A stretch of DNA of 64,000 bases from Mesorhizobium huakuii (GCF_030160235.1 NZ_BSNY01000037.1:62001-126000), one strand, 5' to 3'. Counted from the stretch's first letter, positions 41,953 through 50,716 are shown. Numbers and translations: made by a program. Notes: generated by a model not told the origin, from the letters alone.

Positions 41953-42729
41953 TCAGGAGAATTCACGTTTGACGATTTCAACGATCCGCGTCTCGCAGTC
42001 GTCGAGCAGCCATCGGCCCTTTTGCGCCGACGAACCCTCGGTCAGCGACAGCACGCCAGACGGCGGCACTTCTTCGGCCGGCCTGGGATAACGGTCATAG
42101 GGCTTGAACTGCGCTGGACCGTCATGCAGCGCCTTGCCAAGGTCGACGAGTTCGGGGCGCAGCGCCAGCATCATCGAGGTCTCGATCACGCTGGCATGCT
42201 CGAGTTCGATGCCGGGGTAGCCGTCCGGGAACACTTTTGTCAGCGTCTCGGCGTGCACCATTTCCCAATGGTCGATGCGCAGGATCGTCAGGTCGGTCGC
42301 GCGCTCGCGGCCGATGGCGTCGAGCGCGAGTTCAATGCCCTCGATGGAGGGGCCGATATTCTCGTAGTGGCCGTTGAGGACGACGATGCGCCGGACCTTC
42401 TGGCGATAGAGATCGCAGATCACATCCTTGACGATGAGAGAGAACGTGTGCGCCGTGATGTTGATCGTGCCAGGGAAGGCCGGACCGCCGCCGGTCCTTG
42501 GCTGCGAGCGGTTGCCATAGGCGATGGTTGGCGCAACGAGGCCGCCAACCTGCCTGGCCACCGTCTCGGCGATGGCGGTCGGGATGACGACATCGACATT
42601 CATGGCCATGTGGTGGCCATGCTGTTCGGTTGAGCCGAGCGGCAGGAAAACCGGAGCGCCTGTGGAGATCCGCGTCTCGGCCTCCGGCCACGTCAGTTCA
42701 GCGAGGAAAACCCTGTCTTTCATCATCAT
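41953..42729 (-). CDS. Creatininase family amidohydrolase
   Basis: A 258-residue enzyme with the creatininase metal ligands in PLGSTEQHGHHMAMNVD (Glu35, His37, Asp46), the NGHYENIGP block (His near 119) and Glu in ELEHASVIETSM. The family hydrolyses cyclic or linear amides: creatinine, formamidopyrimidine in riboflavin synthesis, or 3-dehydro-scyllo-inosose. The substrate here is unknown. It is flanked within 6 bases by an SDR gene and within 12 bases by a ureohydrolase gene, so the pathway probably opens an amide or lactam and releases urea. Confidence 0.92.
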   Translation of the reverse strand: MMMKDRVFLAELTWPEAETRISTGAPVFLPLGSTEQHGHHMAMNVDVVIPTAIAETVARQVGGLVAPTIAYGNRSQPRTGGGPAFPGTINITAHTFSLIVKDVICDLYRQKVRRIVVLNGHYENIGPSIEGIELALDAIGRERATDLTILRIDHWEMVHAETLTKVFPDGYPGIELEHASVIETSMMLALRPELVDLGKALHDGPAQFKPYDRYPRPAEEVPPSGVLSLTEGSSAQKGRWLLDDCETRIVEIVKREFS

Positions 42730-42735
42730 CTCATC

Positions 42736-43443
42736 TCAAAGCATCGCCGCGCCGCCATTGGCGCCCAGGCATTGTCCCGTGAAGAAGGTGGCGCCCGGGC
42801 CGGCGAGGAAAACCACCGCCGAGGCGATCTCATCCGGCCGGCCGATCCGCCCCAACGGATGGGTGGTTTCCAGTGCGCGCTGGCTTTCGCTCAGGGCCTC
42901 GAAGCCGAGAAGCGGTGTGTCGGTAGGCCCCGGCGCCACGGCGTTGACCAGTATTCTGGGTGCAAGCTCGCGTGCCCAGGAGCGGGTCAGGCCGAGCAGG
43001 GCCGCCTTGGTCGCGCAATAGACCGAGGCGCCGGCCCGGCCGAGATAGGCGAGTTCCGAAGCGATGTTGATGATGCGGCCGCCGTCGGGAAGATGCGGCA
43101 GGACTTCGCGTGCGACGAGGATCGCGCCGCGCACGTTGACGGCGAACATGCGGTCGACATGGTCGAGCGAGATCGCATCAAGCGAGGCTTCCTGCAGGAT
43201 GCCGGCATTGTTGACGAGAATGTCATAGCCGCCGATCCGCTCGGCGCCCTGCCTGACCGCCGCAATGATGTCGGCTTCGCTGGCGAGATCGCAGGCAAGG
43301 ATCGGAATATCGCCTTCGGATGCCTTGAGATCGAGCCCGAGGACGGTCGCCCCGGCCTCCCGCAAGGCGAGCGCCGTCGCGCGGCCGATGCCGCTCGCCG
43401 CGCCGGTGACCAGCGCGCGTTTCCCGTGGAGCGGGACTACCAA
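42736..43443 (-). CDS. Short-chain dehydrogenase/reductase
   Basis: A 235-residue classical SDR. The start is inferred to be TTG 43443, because GGGGAGAAG lies just before it and the N-terminal VVPLHGKRALVTGAASGIGR follows at once; the long frame to 43659 is antisense or shadow within the neighbour. Motifs: TGAASGIG cofactor loop, NNAG, catalytic Ser in IASELAYLG and YCATK. Start and upstream SDR stop overlap by 7 bases, indicating coupling. It probably oxidises an alcohol intermediate of the operon's unknown substrate. Confidence 0.88.
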   Translation of the reverse strand: MVVPLHGKRALVTGAASGIGRATALALREAGATVLGLDLKASEGDIPILACDLASEADIIAAVRQGAERIGGYDILVNNAGILQEASLDAISLDHVDRMFAVNVRGAILVAREVLPHLPDGGRIINIASELAYLGRAGASVYCATKAALLGLTRSWARELAPRILVNAVAPGPTDTPLLGFEALSESQRALETTHPLGRIGRPDEIASAVVFLAGPGATFFTGQCLGANGGAAML

Positions 43444-44192
43444 GGCACTTCTCCCCTGTCGACGCCTAGCGACTGCCCGGTGATGTTGGCCGCGAGGCTG
43501 GATGCCAGGAACAGATAGGTGCCGGCCATGTCGGCCGGCTCCATCAGGCCGGGCAGGGCCTGCGCGCCGACGATGTCCTCGAGCAGCACCGACTCGTCGA
43601 GCCCGCCTTGCTCCGCCATACGGCCAAGCGAGCGCATCGACGCCTCGGTGCGAACCCATCCGGGGCAGACCGCATTGACGCGGATGCCTTTCGGCCCAAG
43701 CTCCCTGGCCCAGGTCTTGGTCAGGCCGATGATGGCGTGCTTGGAGGCGACATAGGCGCCGAAACGCGCTTCGGCGACACGGCCCCAGATCGACGCGGTG
43801 TTGATGATCGCCGCACCCGCCTGCATGCGCGGCAGAGCGCGTGCGGTGATCAGCGCCGTGCCGATGATGTTGATCTCGATGATGCGCCGGAACGCGGCTT
43901 CGGTCTCGTCGCCGCTGTCGGTGATCGGCGTCATCAGTTCAAGGCCGGCATTGTTGATGAGCACGTCCATGCGGGCAATTGGTTCGATCGCCATCGCGGC
44001 AGCAGCACGATCGGCGATGTCGGCTTGCGCGCTGGTAGCGCCGAGCTCCCGTGCGCGGTCGTGCACGGCCGCGTCATTGGCGATGAGATGCAGCCTGGCG
44101 CCGGCCTGCGCGAATCCCTTGGCGATGCCGAGCCCGATGCCGCGGCTGGCCCCGGTGATCACCACCGTCTTTCCGGAAAAGGAGAGGCTCAT
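43437..44192 (-). CDS. Short-chain dehydrogenase/reductase
   Basis: A 251-residue classical SDR with TGASRGIGLGIAKG (about 13-26), NNAG, the catalytic Ser-Tyr-Lys in NTASIWG and YVASKHAIIG, and the PGWVRTEA strand. Its start overlaps the ABC ATPase stop by 4 bases and its end overlaps the next SDR by 7 bases. It is a paralogue of the following SDR at family level only; the sequences are not near-identical, so they likely catalyse different steps. Confidence 0.93.
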   Translation of the reverse strand: MSLSFSGKTVVITGASRGIGLGIAKGFAQAGARLHLIANDAAVHDRARELGATSAQADIADRAAAAMAIEPIARMDVLINNAGLELMTPITDSGDETEAAFRRIIEINIIGTALITARALPRMQAGAAIINTASIWGRVAEARFGAYVASKHAIIGLTKTWARELGPKGIRVNAVCPGWVRTEASMRSLGRMAEQGGLDESVLLEDIVGAQALPGLMEPADMAGTYLFLASSLAANITGQSLGVDRGEVPW

Positions 44193-44959
44193 ACGACCAC
44201 TCCGGTTTCGTTGCGGATGAGGTGCAGGACCTTGTTGCGCAGTTCGAAGAATTTTTGAGTTTCGCGGATCTCCAGCGGCCGGTCCGCACCGAGCTCGGCC
44301 GCCACGTCGATGTCGGCGACGACGGAAGCCGGGCGGCGTGAGAACAGGATGATGCGGTCGGCAAGGAACACCGCCTCTTCCACGTCATGGGTGACGAAGA
44401 TGACGGTCTTTTCCTCGCGGATCTGGATCTGCCGCAGTTCGACCTGCAGGCGTTCGCGTGTCAGCGCGTCGAGCGCGCCAAACGGTTCGTCCATCAACAG
44501 CACATCGGAACCAGCCGCCAGCGTGCGCGCAATGGCCACGCGCTGGCGCATGCCGCCCGAGATCCGGTTCGGATAGGAGCCGGCGAAGTCGGCGAGCCCG
44601 AACAGGTCGAGATAATGGCCGATACGCTCGGCCTTTTGCATCGCATCGAGGTCCTTCCTGTAACGCATGCCGAAGGCGATGTTCTTTTCCACCGTTAGCC
44701 AGGGAAAGGACGAATAGGACTGGAACACCATGCCGCGCCGGCGGTCCGGCCTGACGACCTTTTCCCCACCAAGCAGGATCGAGCCCGAGCTCGGCTCGTC
44801 AAGGCCGCCGACCATGCGCATCAGCGTGGTCTTGCCGCAGCCCGACGGTCCGAGGAAGACGACCAGTGAATTGCGCTCGAGGCCAAGGCTGGTCTTGCGC
44901 ACCACATTGACGGGGCCGAAGGACTTCGCCGTATCAACGAATTGGACATATCCGGTCAT
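44189..44959 (-). CDS. ABC transporter ATP-binding protein (NitT/TauT type)
   Basis: A 256-residue ATPase; ATG 44959 is favoured by GAGGGG 7 bases upstream, while GTG 44974 (overlapping the permease stop) is an alternative. Walker A FLGPSGCGKTTLMRMV, signature ISGGMRQRVAIART, Walker B VLLMDEPFGALDALTR and the H-loop FVTHDVEEAVFLADRI are all intact. The FxxHDxxEA arrangement is typical of nitrate/sulfonate/taurine-class importers. It is encoded directly after the permease, in the same operon. Confidence 0.94.
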   Translation of the reverse strand: MTGYVQFVDTAKSFGPVNVVRKTSLGLERNSLVVFLGPSGCGKTTLMRMVGGLDEPSSGSILLGGEKVVRPDRRRGMVFQSYSSFPWLTVEKNIAFGMRYRKDLDAMQKAERIGHYLDLFGLADFAGSYPNRISGGMRQRVAIARTLAAGSDVLLMDEPFGALDALTRERLQVELRQIQIREEKTVIFVTHDVEEAVFLADRIILFSRRPASVVADIDVAAELGADRPLEIRETQKFFELRNKVLHLIRNETGVVV

Positions 44960-44970
44960 TGTCATGCCCC

Positions 44971-45780
44971 TCACAGATACCGGAACAGCCGGCGATGAAG
45001 CAGGCGAAGCAGCTGATCAGTGACAAGGCCGATCAGGCCGATGACGACGACGCCGGCCATGACCTCGGGCGTCTTGACGAAGCGCCGCGCCGTCCAGATC
45101 ACGTAGCCGATGCCGGAATCGGCGGCGACGATCTCGGCGATGATCAGATAGGTCCAGCACCAGCCGAGCGTGATGCGCAGATTGTCGAGCAGCGTCGGTC
45201 CCATCCAGTGCAGCGCGACATCGGTCATCACTTGCCTCGAATTGGCGCCTACCGTGCGGGCGACCTCGACGAACTCCTGCGGCACGCGCCGCATGTCGTC
45301 GGCCACCAGCAGCACGAGCTGGAAGAACGTGCCCAGCCAGAGCAGGAAGATCTTTGTTTCCTCTCCGACACCGAACCAGATGATGGACAGCGGCACGAGC
45401 GCCGGAACCGGCAAATAGCGGATGAAATCGATCATCGGTTCCAGGGCCGCGCCGACGATCCGGTAGCTGCTCATCATGATGCCGATCGGGATTGCCATGA
45501 TGGCGGCGAGCAGGAAGGCGATCCAGACGCGGGCGGTCGAAACCGCGACGTGCCAGACAAGGTTCTGCTCGGTCAGCATGGTCCACAGGGCGACGACGAC
45601 GCGGCTCGGCGAGGGCAGGAATTGCGGCGCGATGATGCCCGCGCGCGCCGCCAGCTCCCACAGCGCAATGACGAGCATTGCCGCCGCGACGCTGACGGCG
45701 AACTCCCCCAGCGGCGAGGCGCGGCCGCGGAAGACAAACAGGCTGCTGAACAAATCACTATCCCCGTCTGAGAGAGACAT
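44971..45780 (-). CDS. ABC transporter permease (NitT/TauT type)
   Basis: A 269-residue inner-membrane protein with about six helices: AAMLVIALWELAARAGIIAP at the N-terminus, then FLLAAIMAIPIGIMMSSYRI, LVPLSIIWFGVGEETKIFLL and late VMAGVVVIGLIGLVTDQLLR. The EFVEVARTVGANSRQVMTDV segment is the EAA coupling helix that contacts the ATPase. It is the second gene of the operon, 42 bases downstream of the binding protein. Confidence 0.93.
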   Translation of the reverse strand: MSLSDGDSDLFSSLFVFRGRASPLGEFAVSVAAAMLVIALWELAARAGIIAPQFLPSPSRVVVALWTMLTEQNLVWHVAVSTARVWIAFLLAAIMAIPIGIMMSSYRIVGAALEPMIDFIRYLPVPALVPLSIIWFGVGEETKIFLLWLGTFFQLVLLVADDMRRVPQEFVEVARTVGANSRQVMTDVALHWMGPTLLDNLRITLGWCWTYLIIAEIVAADSGIGYVIWTARRFVKTPEVMAGVVVIGLIGLVTDQLLRLLHRRLFRYL

Positions 45781-45822
45781 GGCTGCCGGCAGCCAGGCTG
45801 CCGGACCCGGTCGGCGTGACCG

Positions 45823-46815
45823 TTATTTCGCGGGAATCTTGTTGATCGCCGAATTGTCGATCTGGTCAGCCGCGACCAATTTGTTGTCGGCGGCGCCGTT
45901 CTCCAGGTTGAGGTCCATGACCGTGTCGAAGATGCCGTGCAACGTGCCTTTTTCGCCAGGCTTGCCCATGTAGGCCTGCGATTCGGCGAGCGTCGTGTAG
46001 GACAGGCTGGAGTTGACGATGTCGCTCACCTCTGCTGGTGTCAGGCCGAAATGCTTGGAGGCCATGTCTGCGAATTTTTGCGGCTCGGCCTTGATGAAAT
46101 CGACCGCTTCATAGATGCAGCCGAGGAATTTGGCGTATTTGTCGGGGTTCGCCTTGAAGTCGTCATTGCGGGCTATGATCGCGTCGATGATGATGCCGCG
46201 ATGGTCTTTGGACGAGATCAGCATGCGGGCGCCCGGACGGGTCGATGCTTTCAGCGCCTGCGACATGAACGGTTCGTAGGTTGCGATCGCGGCAATCGAT
46301 GGATCGACGAAAACCGCGCCGGTATCGGCCGTGGCGATGTCCTTGATCTGCAGATCCTTCAGTGACAGGCCTGCCTGCTTGAGTTCCATCTGCAAGAGCA
46401 GGCGTGAGGGGATGTTCGGCTCGGCCGCAACCACCTTGCCCTTGAGATCGGCAACCGACTTGATGGTGTCGTCGGTGATGACGCCGTCGCCGCCGACGGA
46501 TTCATCGATCGTGCCGATGATGATGCCGGGGGTCGACGCATCCCGCGGCCGGCCCTGATATTCGCCGACCGAGCGCATCTGCATCTCGATGTCACCGCGC
46601 GCCATTGCGGCCATGACATTGGTCAGGTCGTCCTCGAACTTGATGCTGACGTCGAGGCCCTTGGCGGTGAAGCAGCCGAGATCGCCGGCGATATGGACGG
46701 GTGCAAATCCCAGCCATGTCGGCGCAAGAATGCGGATCTGGTCGGCGCTCAGCGCCAGCTGTGAACTGGCGAGCACCAGGGCCGCGGACAGCGCGGTGGC
46801 GAGCAAGGACTTCAT
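45823..46815 (-). CDS. ABC transporter substrate-binding protein
   Basis: A 330-residue exported protein starting MKSLLATALSAALVLASSQL (ATG 46815; the upstream extension is removed), with cleavage near LALSAD. The mature region ILAPTWLGFAPVHIAGDLGC, FTAKGLDVSIKFEDDLTNVM and AAMARGDIEMQM is the NMT1/SsuA-type fold of the nitrate/sulfonate/taurine class. The ligand is unknown. It is the first gene of the seven-gene operon and faces the divergent LysR gene across about 110 bases. Confidence 0.93.
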   Translation of the reverse strand: MKSLLATALSAALVLASSQLALSADQIRILAPTWLGFAPVHIAGDLGCFTAKGLDVSIKFEDDLTNVMAAMARGDIEMQMRSVGEYQGRPRDASTPGIIIGTIDESVGGDGVITDDTIKSVADLKGKVVAAEPNIPSRLLLQMELKQAGLSLKDLQIKDIATADTGAVFVDPSIAAIATYEPFMSQALKASTRPGARMLISSKDHRGIIIDAIIARNDDFKANPDKYAKFLGCIYEAVDFIKAEPQKFADMASKHFGLTPAEVSDIVNSSLSYTTLAESQAYMGKPGEKGTLHGIFDTVMDLNLENGAADNKLVAADQIDNSAINKIPAK

Positions 46816-46888
46816 GATTGTTCCCCAATTTGTTTCGCACAGGCTCGCGATTTCAGACATTGATGTAAATGAGTTTATTTAGAACGAT

Positions 46889-46908
46889 ACATCGAATAAT
46901 ATCGATGT
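46889..46908. promoter_or_regulatory. Inverted repeat, candidate LysR operator
   Basis: ACATCGA (46889-46895), six bases, then TCGATGT (46902-46908): a perfect 7-bp dyad between the binding-protein gene and the divergent lysR gene. LysR-type regulators commonly bind such dyads (T-N11-A / ATC-N9-GAT class) in the intergenic space, repressing themselves and activating the opposite operon with inducer. Confidence 0.55.
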
Positions 46909-46926
46909 GAGGTGAGGGGTAGCGCC

Positions 46927-47850
46927 ATGCGCCGGTTGGACAATATCGACATCCGCCTGCTGCGTGTTTTCGTGGCACTCGCCGATTCAGGCGGGTTCGC
47001 CGCCGCGCAGATCACGCTGAACCTCTCGCAGCCGACACTCAGCACGCATTTGGCGGAACTGGAGAAACGCATTGGCGCCCAGCTCTGCCATCGCGGGCGC
47101 AAGCAATTCCGCCTGACCGAGGTCGGCCAGGCGACCTACGATGCGGCGCAAAAACTGTTTCGCGACCTGGATGATTTCGGACACCGCATCAATGCCGCGA
47201 GTGGCAGCCTGTCGGGCCGCTTGCGGGTCGGTACGTCGGATGGGGTTTTCACCAGCAGCGAGCTGGGTATCCAGCACGCCCTCAGCCGTTTCATGGGGCC
47301 GGATTCGGATGTCTTCATCGATCTTTCGGTGGGCACGCCGTCCGAACTCGAGCAACAGGTCGCCGATGGCGGGCGCGATGTCGTCATCGGGCCGCTGTCG
47401 CAGAAGGCGCCCGGCGTCGTCTATCGCGACTATTGCGGCGAACCGCATCTTCTTTATTGCGGGCGAAGGCACCCGCTTTTCGCGGTGCCCGATGCAAGGA
47501 TCGATCAGGGCGCCATCGACGCCGCGCGGTTCTCGGTGCGCAGCTATCGGCATTTCGACGACCTCTATCTGGTCGGTCACCCGAGGGCGAGCGCATCGGT
47601 CGTTCACATGGAGGCTCAGCTGATGCTGATCCTGTCGGGCAATTTCATCGGCTTCCTGCCATGCCACTTTGCCGATCCCTGGGTTGCGGCCGGAGACATG
47701 CGGGCGATCAGGCCAAGGTCGTACGCGTTCAGTTCGATCCATCGCGTCGCCTATCGCAAGACCGACGCCCAGCGCTCGCTCGTCCAGGCGTTTCTGGCGG
47801 CGCTGTTCGACGCAACGCCCGGCGTGGGATCGACACAGGGCCACGTTTAG
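46927..47850 (+). CDS. LysR-family transcriptional regulator
   Basis: A 307-residue LTTR beginning MRRLDNIDIRLLRVFVALAD; ATG 46927 preferred (GAGGGG upstream), with an alternative at 46912. The HTH occupies about 7-65 (GGFAAAQITLNLSQPTLSTH) and the co-inducer domain begins about 95 (LRVGTSDGVFTSSELGIQHA). It is divergent from the ABC/SDR/creatininase/ureohydrolase operon and very likely controls it. A dyad at 46889-46908 is a candidate binding site. Confidence 0.92.
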   Translation: MRRLDNIDIRLLRVFVALADSGGFAAAQITLNLSQPTLSTHLAELEKRIGAQLCHRGRKQFRLTEVGQATYDAAQKLFRDLDDFGHRINAASGSLSGRLRVGTSDGVFTSSELGIQHALSRFMGPDSDVFIDLSVGTPSELEQQVADGGRDVVIGPLSQKAPGVVYRDYCGEPHLLYCGRRHPLFAVPDARIDQGAIDAARFSVRSYRHFDDLYLVGHPRASASVVHMEAQLMLILSGNFIGFLPCHFADPWVAAGDMRAIRPRSYAFSSIHRVAYRKTDAQRSLVQAFLAALFDATPGVGSTQGHV

Positions 47851-47875
47851 GGCGCCCGGAGAACCTCGGCGAAGA

Positions 47876-48490
47876 TCACGAGGGCCTTTGCAGGGTCTCC
47901 AGCGAGCGCGCCATGTTCAGCCTGGCCTGCGGCTCGAAACGCTGGCGAAATTCCTCGGTGTGGAAAATGCGCGGGCGGGCGATGAAGTCCTTCAGCACGG
48001 CACCCCGCCCGGCGCGCCACATCGGCTCCTCCACCCAGTCATATTCTTGGCGAACCGCGCGCTCGTAGGCGTCGAACGCATCCGGCGCGGCGCCCAGGAT
48101 CGACAGATCCATGTCGAGGAAGAGGCTGGCGTCGCGAGTGGCCGTGTTATCGTCGAACCGAGGCAACTGGTGCGTAGCGGTGGCGAGGATCATCGCGCCG
48201 ATGCGGTCCAGGCGCCCCGCGTCGGTGCGGCCCGCGAGCTTTTTCTCGGCAAGCGCGGCGCTTCTGGCCTCGTTGTCCTTGGCCTTGCTGTCATAGATGG
48301 CGTCGTGAAACCAGATCGCCGCTTCGACGGCCTCCGGATCTCCGAACAGCGCTCGATAGTCGGCGGCCAGCACCAGCATTGCTTCGATATGGGCGAGGTT
48401 GTGGTAGTGGCGGCCTTCGGCCCGGTAGAGCGCCGAGAGTTCCTGTTTCAGCGGTTCGTCGATCAAGGGCTGGTCTTTCATTTTCATCAT
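47876..48490 (-). CDS. HD-domain metal-dependent hydrolase
   Basis: A 204-residue protein with an HD-like motif set: RHYHNLAHIEAML, then AIWFHDAIYDSKAKDNEARS (the HD pair) and Asp in FLDMDLSILG. This order matches the predicted HD-superfamily phosphohydrolases related to COG4339. The substrate is unknown, possibly a nucleotide or phosphate ester. It is convergent with the lysR gene, with a 25-base gap, and divergent from a VOC gene. Confidence 0.88.
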   Translation of the reverse strand: MMKMKDQPLIDEPLKQELSALYRAEGRHYHNLAHIEAMLVLAADYRALFGDPEAVEAAIWFHDAIYDSKAKDNEARSAALAEKKLAGRTDAGRLDRIGAMILATATHQLPRFDDNTATRDASLFLDMDLSILGAAPDAFDAYERAVRQEYDWVEEPMWRAGRGAVLKDFIARPRIFHTEEFRQRFEPQARLNMARSLETLQRPS

Positions 48491-48601
48491 CCGTCCAGTT
48501 AATCGATCTCAGCCCCTTCGAGCCAGTCGCTTCGAACCTTGCATGGGCCCGAGCTCTGGGGAATGTTGCCCTCCCAGGAATATCCAACCCAGGAGGCTGA
48601 C

Positions 48602-49240
48602 ATGACCAACACGAGCGGCAGCGAGAGGCCAGGGACGATCGACATGAAGCTGGAGGCCGTCATCATTGCCGTTGCGGATGCCGATCGATCCAAGGGTTTT
48701 TACAGCGGCCTGGGTTGGCGGCTCGACGCGGACTTCATCGTCGGCGATGCGTTTCGAGTCGTGCAGTTCACGCCGCCGGGTTCGCCGTGCTCGATCCATT
48801 TCGGCAAGGGGCTGACATCAGCCGCGCCAGGCTCGGCGAAGGGACTTTATCTCGTGGTGTCCGACATCGTGGCGGCACATGCCGAACTCGTGGCGCGCGG
48901 CGTAGAGGCGAGCGAGGTGTTCCACCGCGCGGGTCCAGGACAGCCGCCGGTCAGCGGCAGGCATCCGGAAGGGCGCAGCTATTCATCCTATGTCACGTTC
49001 AGCGATCCGGACGGCAACAGCTTCATACTGCAGGAAATCACCCAGCGACTGCCTGGACGTGTGGATGCCAGCGACACGATATTCACGTCGTCGGGCGAGC
49101 TTGCCGCGGCGCTGCGCCGCGCGGCGGCGGCACATGGCGAACATGAGAAACGGACCGGCGGACAATATGACGTGAACTGGCCCGACTGGTATGCCGAATA
49201 CATGGTGGCCGAACAGGCCGGCACGCCGCTGCCGACTTGA
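48602..49240 (+). CDS. VOC family protein with C-terminal extension
   Basis: A 212-residue protein starting at ATG 48602 after CAGGAGGCTGAC. The VOC domain (MKLEAVIIAVADADRSKGFY to FSDPDGNSFILQEITQR) covers residues 15-150. Beyond it is a 60-residue tail, TIFTSSGELAAALRRAAAAH to WPDWYAEYMVAEQAGTPLPT, as in relatives annotated as glyoxalases with a hydrolase-like tail. Substrate unknown. The 260 bases to cysE hold only its probable promoter region and no gene. Confidence 0.86.
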   Translation: MTNTSGSERPGTIDMKLEAVIIAVADADRSKGFYSGLGWRLDADFIVGDAFRVVQFTPPGSPCSIHFGKGLTSAAPGSAKGLYLVVSDIVAAHAELVARGVEASEVFHRAGPGQPPVSGRHPEGRSYSSYVTFSDPDGNSFILQEITQRLPGRVDASDTIFTSSGELAAALRRAAAAHGEHEKRTGGQYDVNWPDWYAEYMVAEQAGTPLPT

Positions 49241-49500
49241 ACCGTGGGTAATCACGGCGCGGTGTCATCGGCGCCGCGCTGGCCTTGATCCGCCATCGGA
49301 TCGTCCCGGCAACTGGGCGCGAAAGGTCGACTTCCGGCGGCTCGCCGATCAAGGGTTCGTTTTCCATGGCTGCTTGAATTCCTGCGAACCAAATCCATTT
49401 GACACAGCACTAAGGAAAATTGAGTTCAATCATGCTATGATCTGGCCTATATGTGCGGCCGGACAACAGGCAAGCCAGCAGGACGCAGGACGCGACGTCG

Positions 49501-50349
49501 ATGAACAGCATCAGCATTTCCCGCCACAGTGCGTTGCAGCCGGTCGATCCGATCTGGCGTTCGATCCGCGACGAAGCGATGGACGCGGTGAATCGCGACC
49601 CCTTGCTCGCCGCCTTCCTCTATTCGACGATCCTCAACCAGGAGAGCCTGGAAGAGGCCGTCATCCACCGGATCGCCGAGCGGCTTGCCCATCAGGACAT
49701 CGGCTCAGACCTCATCCGCCAGACCTTCAAGACCATGCTGGCTGACGACAAGGAATGGCCGACCACCGTGCGTGTCGACATCCAGGCCTACTACGACCGC
49801 GACCCGGCTTGCGACCGTTTCATCATGCCGGTGCTCTATTTCAAGGGCTTTCACGCCATCCAGACCCATAGGCTGGCGCATTGGCTGTGGAACCAGGGCC
49901 GCAAGGATTTCGCGCTCTATCTGCAGAGCCGCTCGTCCTCGGTCTTCCAGACCGACATCAACCCGGCCGCGCGCATCGGCAAGGGTATCTTCATCGATCA
50001 TGCGACCGGCCTCGTTGTCGGCGAGACCGCGGTCATCGAGGACGATGTGTCGATCCTGCACGGCGTGACGCTGGGCGGCACCGGCAAGGCCGGCGGAGAC
50101 CGCCATCCCAAGATTCGCCGTGGCGTGCTGATCGGTGCCGGCGCCAAGATTCTCGGCAATATCGAGATCGGCCATTGCTCCAAGGTCGCCGCCGGATCGG
50201 TGGTGCTGTCGCCCGTGCCGCACAACAAGACGGTTGCCGGTGTGCCGGCCCGCGTCGTCGGCGAGACCGGCTGCGACCAGCCTTCGCGCCAGATGGACCA
50301 GCTTCTGCCGTCGCAGTCGATGGATCAGGTGGTCAGCTTCGATATCTGA
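49501..50349 (+). CDS. cysE: Serine O-acetyltransferase
   Basis: A 282-residue enzyme starting MNSISISRHSALQPVDPIWR (ATG 49501). It acetylates serine with acetyl-CoA, the first step of cysteine synthesis. The N-terminal helical domain ends near 150; the left-handed beta-helix follows with catalytic Asp166-His167 in FIDHATGLVVGE, then ILHGVTLGGTGKAGGDRHPK. The C-terminus ends in Ile (VVSFDI), the residue that inserts into the active site of cysteine synthase to form the bienzyme complex. The downstream DUF3126 gene is on the same strand. Confidence 0.97.
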   Translation: MNSISISRHSALQPVDPIWRSIRDEAMDAVNRDPLLAAFLYSTILNQESLEEAVIHRIAERLAHQDIGSDLIRQTFKTMLADDKEWPTTVRVDIQAYYDRDPACDRFIMPVLYFKGFHAIQTHRLAHWLWNQGRKDFALYLQSRSSSVFQTDINPAARIGKGIFIDHATGLVVGETAVIEDDVSILHGVTLGGTGKAGGDRHPKIRRGVLIGAGAKILGNIEIGHCSKVAAGSVVLSPVPHNKTVAGVPARVVGETGCDQPSRQMDQLLPSQSMDQVVSFDI

Positions 50350-50502
50350 TTTCCGCGCCGGCGCGCCGTCCGGCGCGATTGCGATTTTGTCCGGCGGCAC
50401 TGCCGCTTCCGGTGCAATACCGCCGGCTTGCCTTTACATCGCCATTGTCGACGTGCCAGAAGCGCCCTTCAAACCAGCAAGCCCGATGATCGGAGAAGAC
50501 TG

Positions 50503-50706
50503 TTGAAGCCGGACGAAATCAGAAAGCTGGACGCCTATTTCAAGCGCGTCTTCCAGAACCCCAAGCTTGAGGTCAAGGCACGGCCGCGCAAGGAAGATTC
50601 CGCCGAAGTCTATGTCGGCGACGAGTTCCTCGGCATCGTCTTCAAGGATGAGGACGACGGCGACTACAATTTCTCGATGGCGATCCTCGACATCGATCTG
50701 GGCTGA
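50503..50706 (+). CDS. DUF3126 small protein
   Basis: A 67-residue acidic protein. TTG 50503 is the likely start: GGAGAAG lies 5-7 bases upstream and the family begins near LKPDEIRKLDAYFKRVF. The rest, QNPKLEVKARPRKEDSAEVY, VGDEFLGIVFKDEDDGDYNF and SMAILDIDL, matches DUF3126, a short alphaproteobacterial family that regularly follows cysE. Function unknown. A perfect hairpin (50717-50749) follows the stop. Confidence 0.85.
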   Translation: MKPDEIRKLDAYFKRVFQNPKLEVKARPRKEDSAEVYVGDEFLGIVFKDEDDGDYNFSMAILDIDLG

Positions 50707-50716
50707 GCCCGCATCA

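Noticed and set aside
49083-49367. 94-codon minus-strand frame starting MENEPLIGEPPEVDLSRPVA
   Set aside because: The first part looks protein-like, but the frame then runs antisense through the well-supported VOC gene; no stop or domain supports a short gene.
49395-49450. TTGACA and TATGAT hexamers before cysE as a sigma-70 promoter
   Set aside because: The spacing between plausible -35 and -10 pairs is far from 16-18 bases, so no confident promoter can be drawn.
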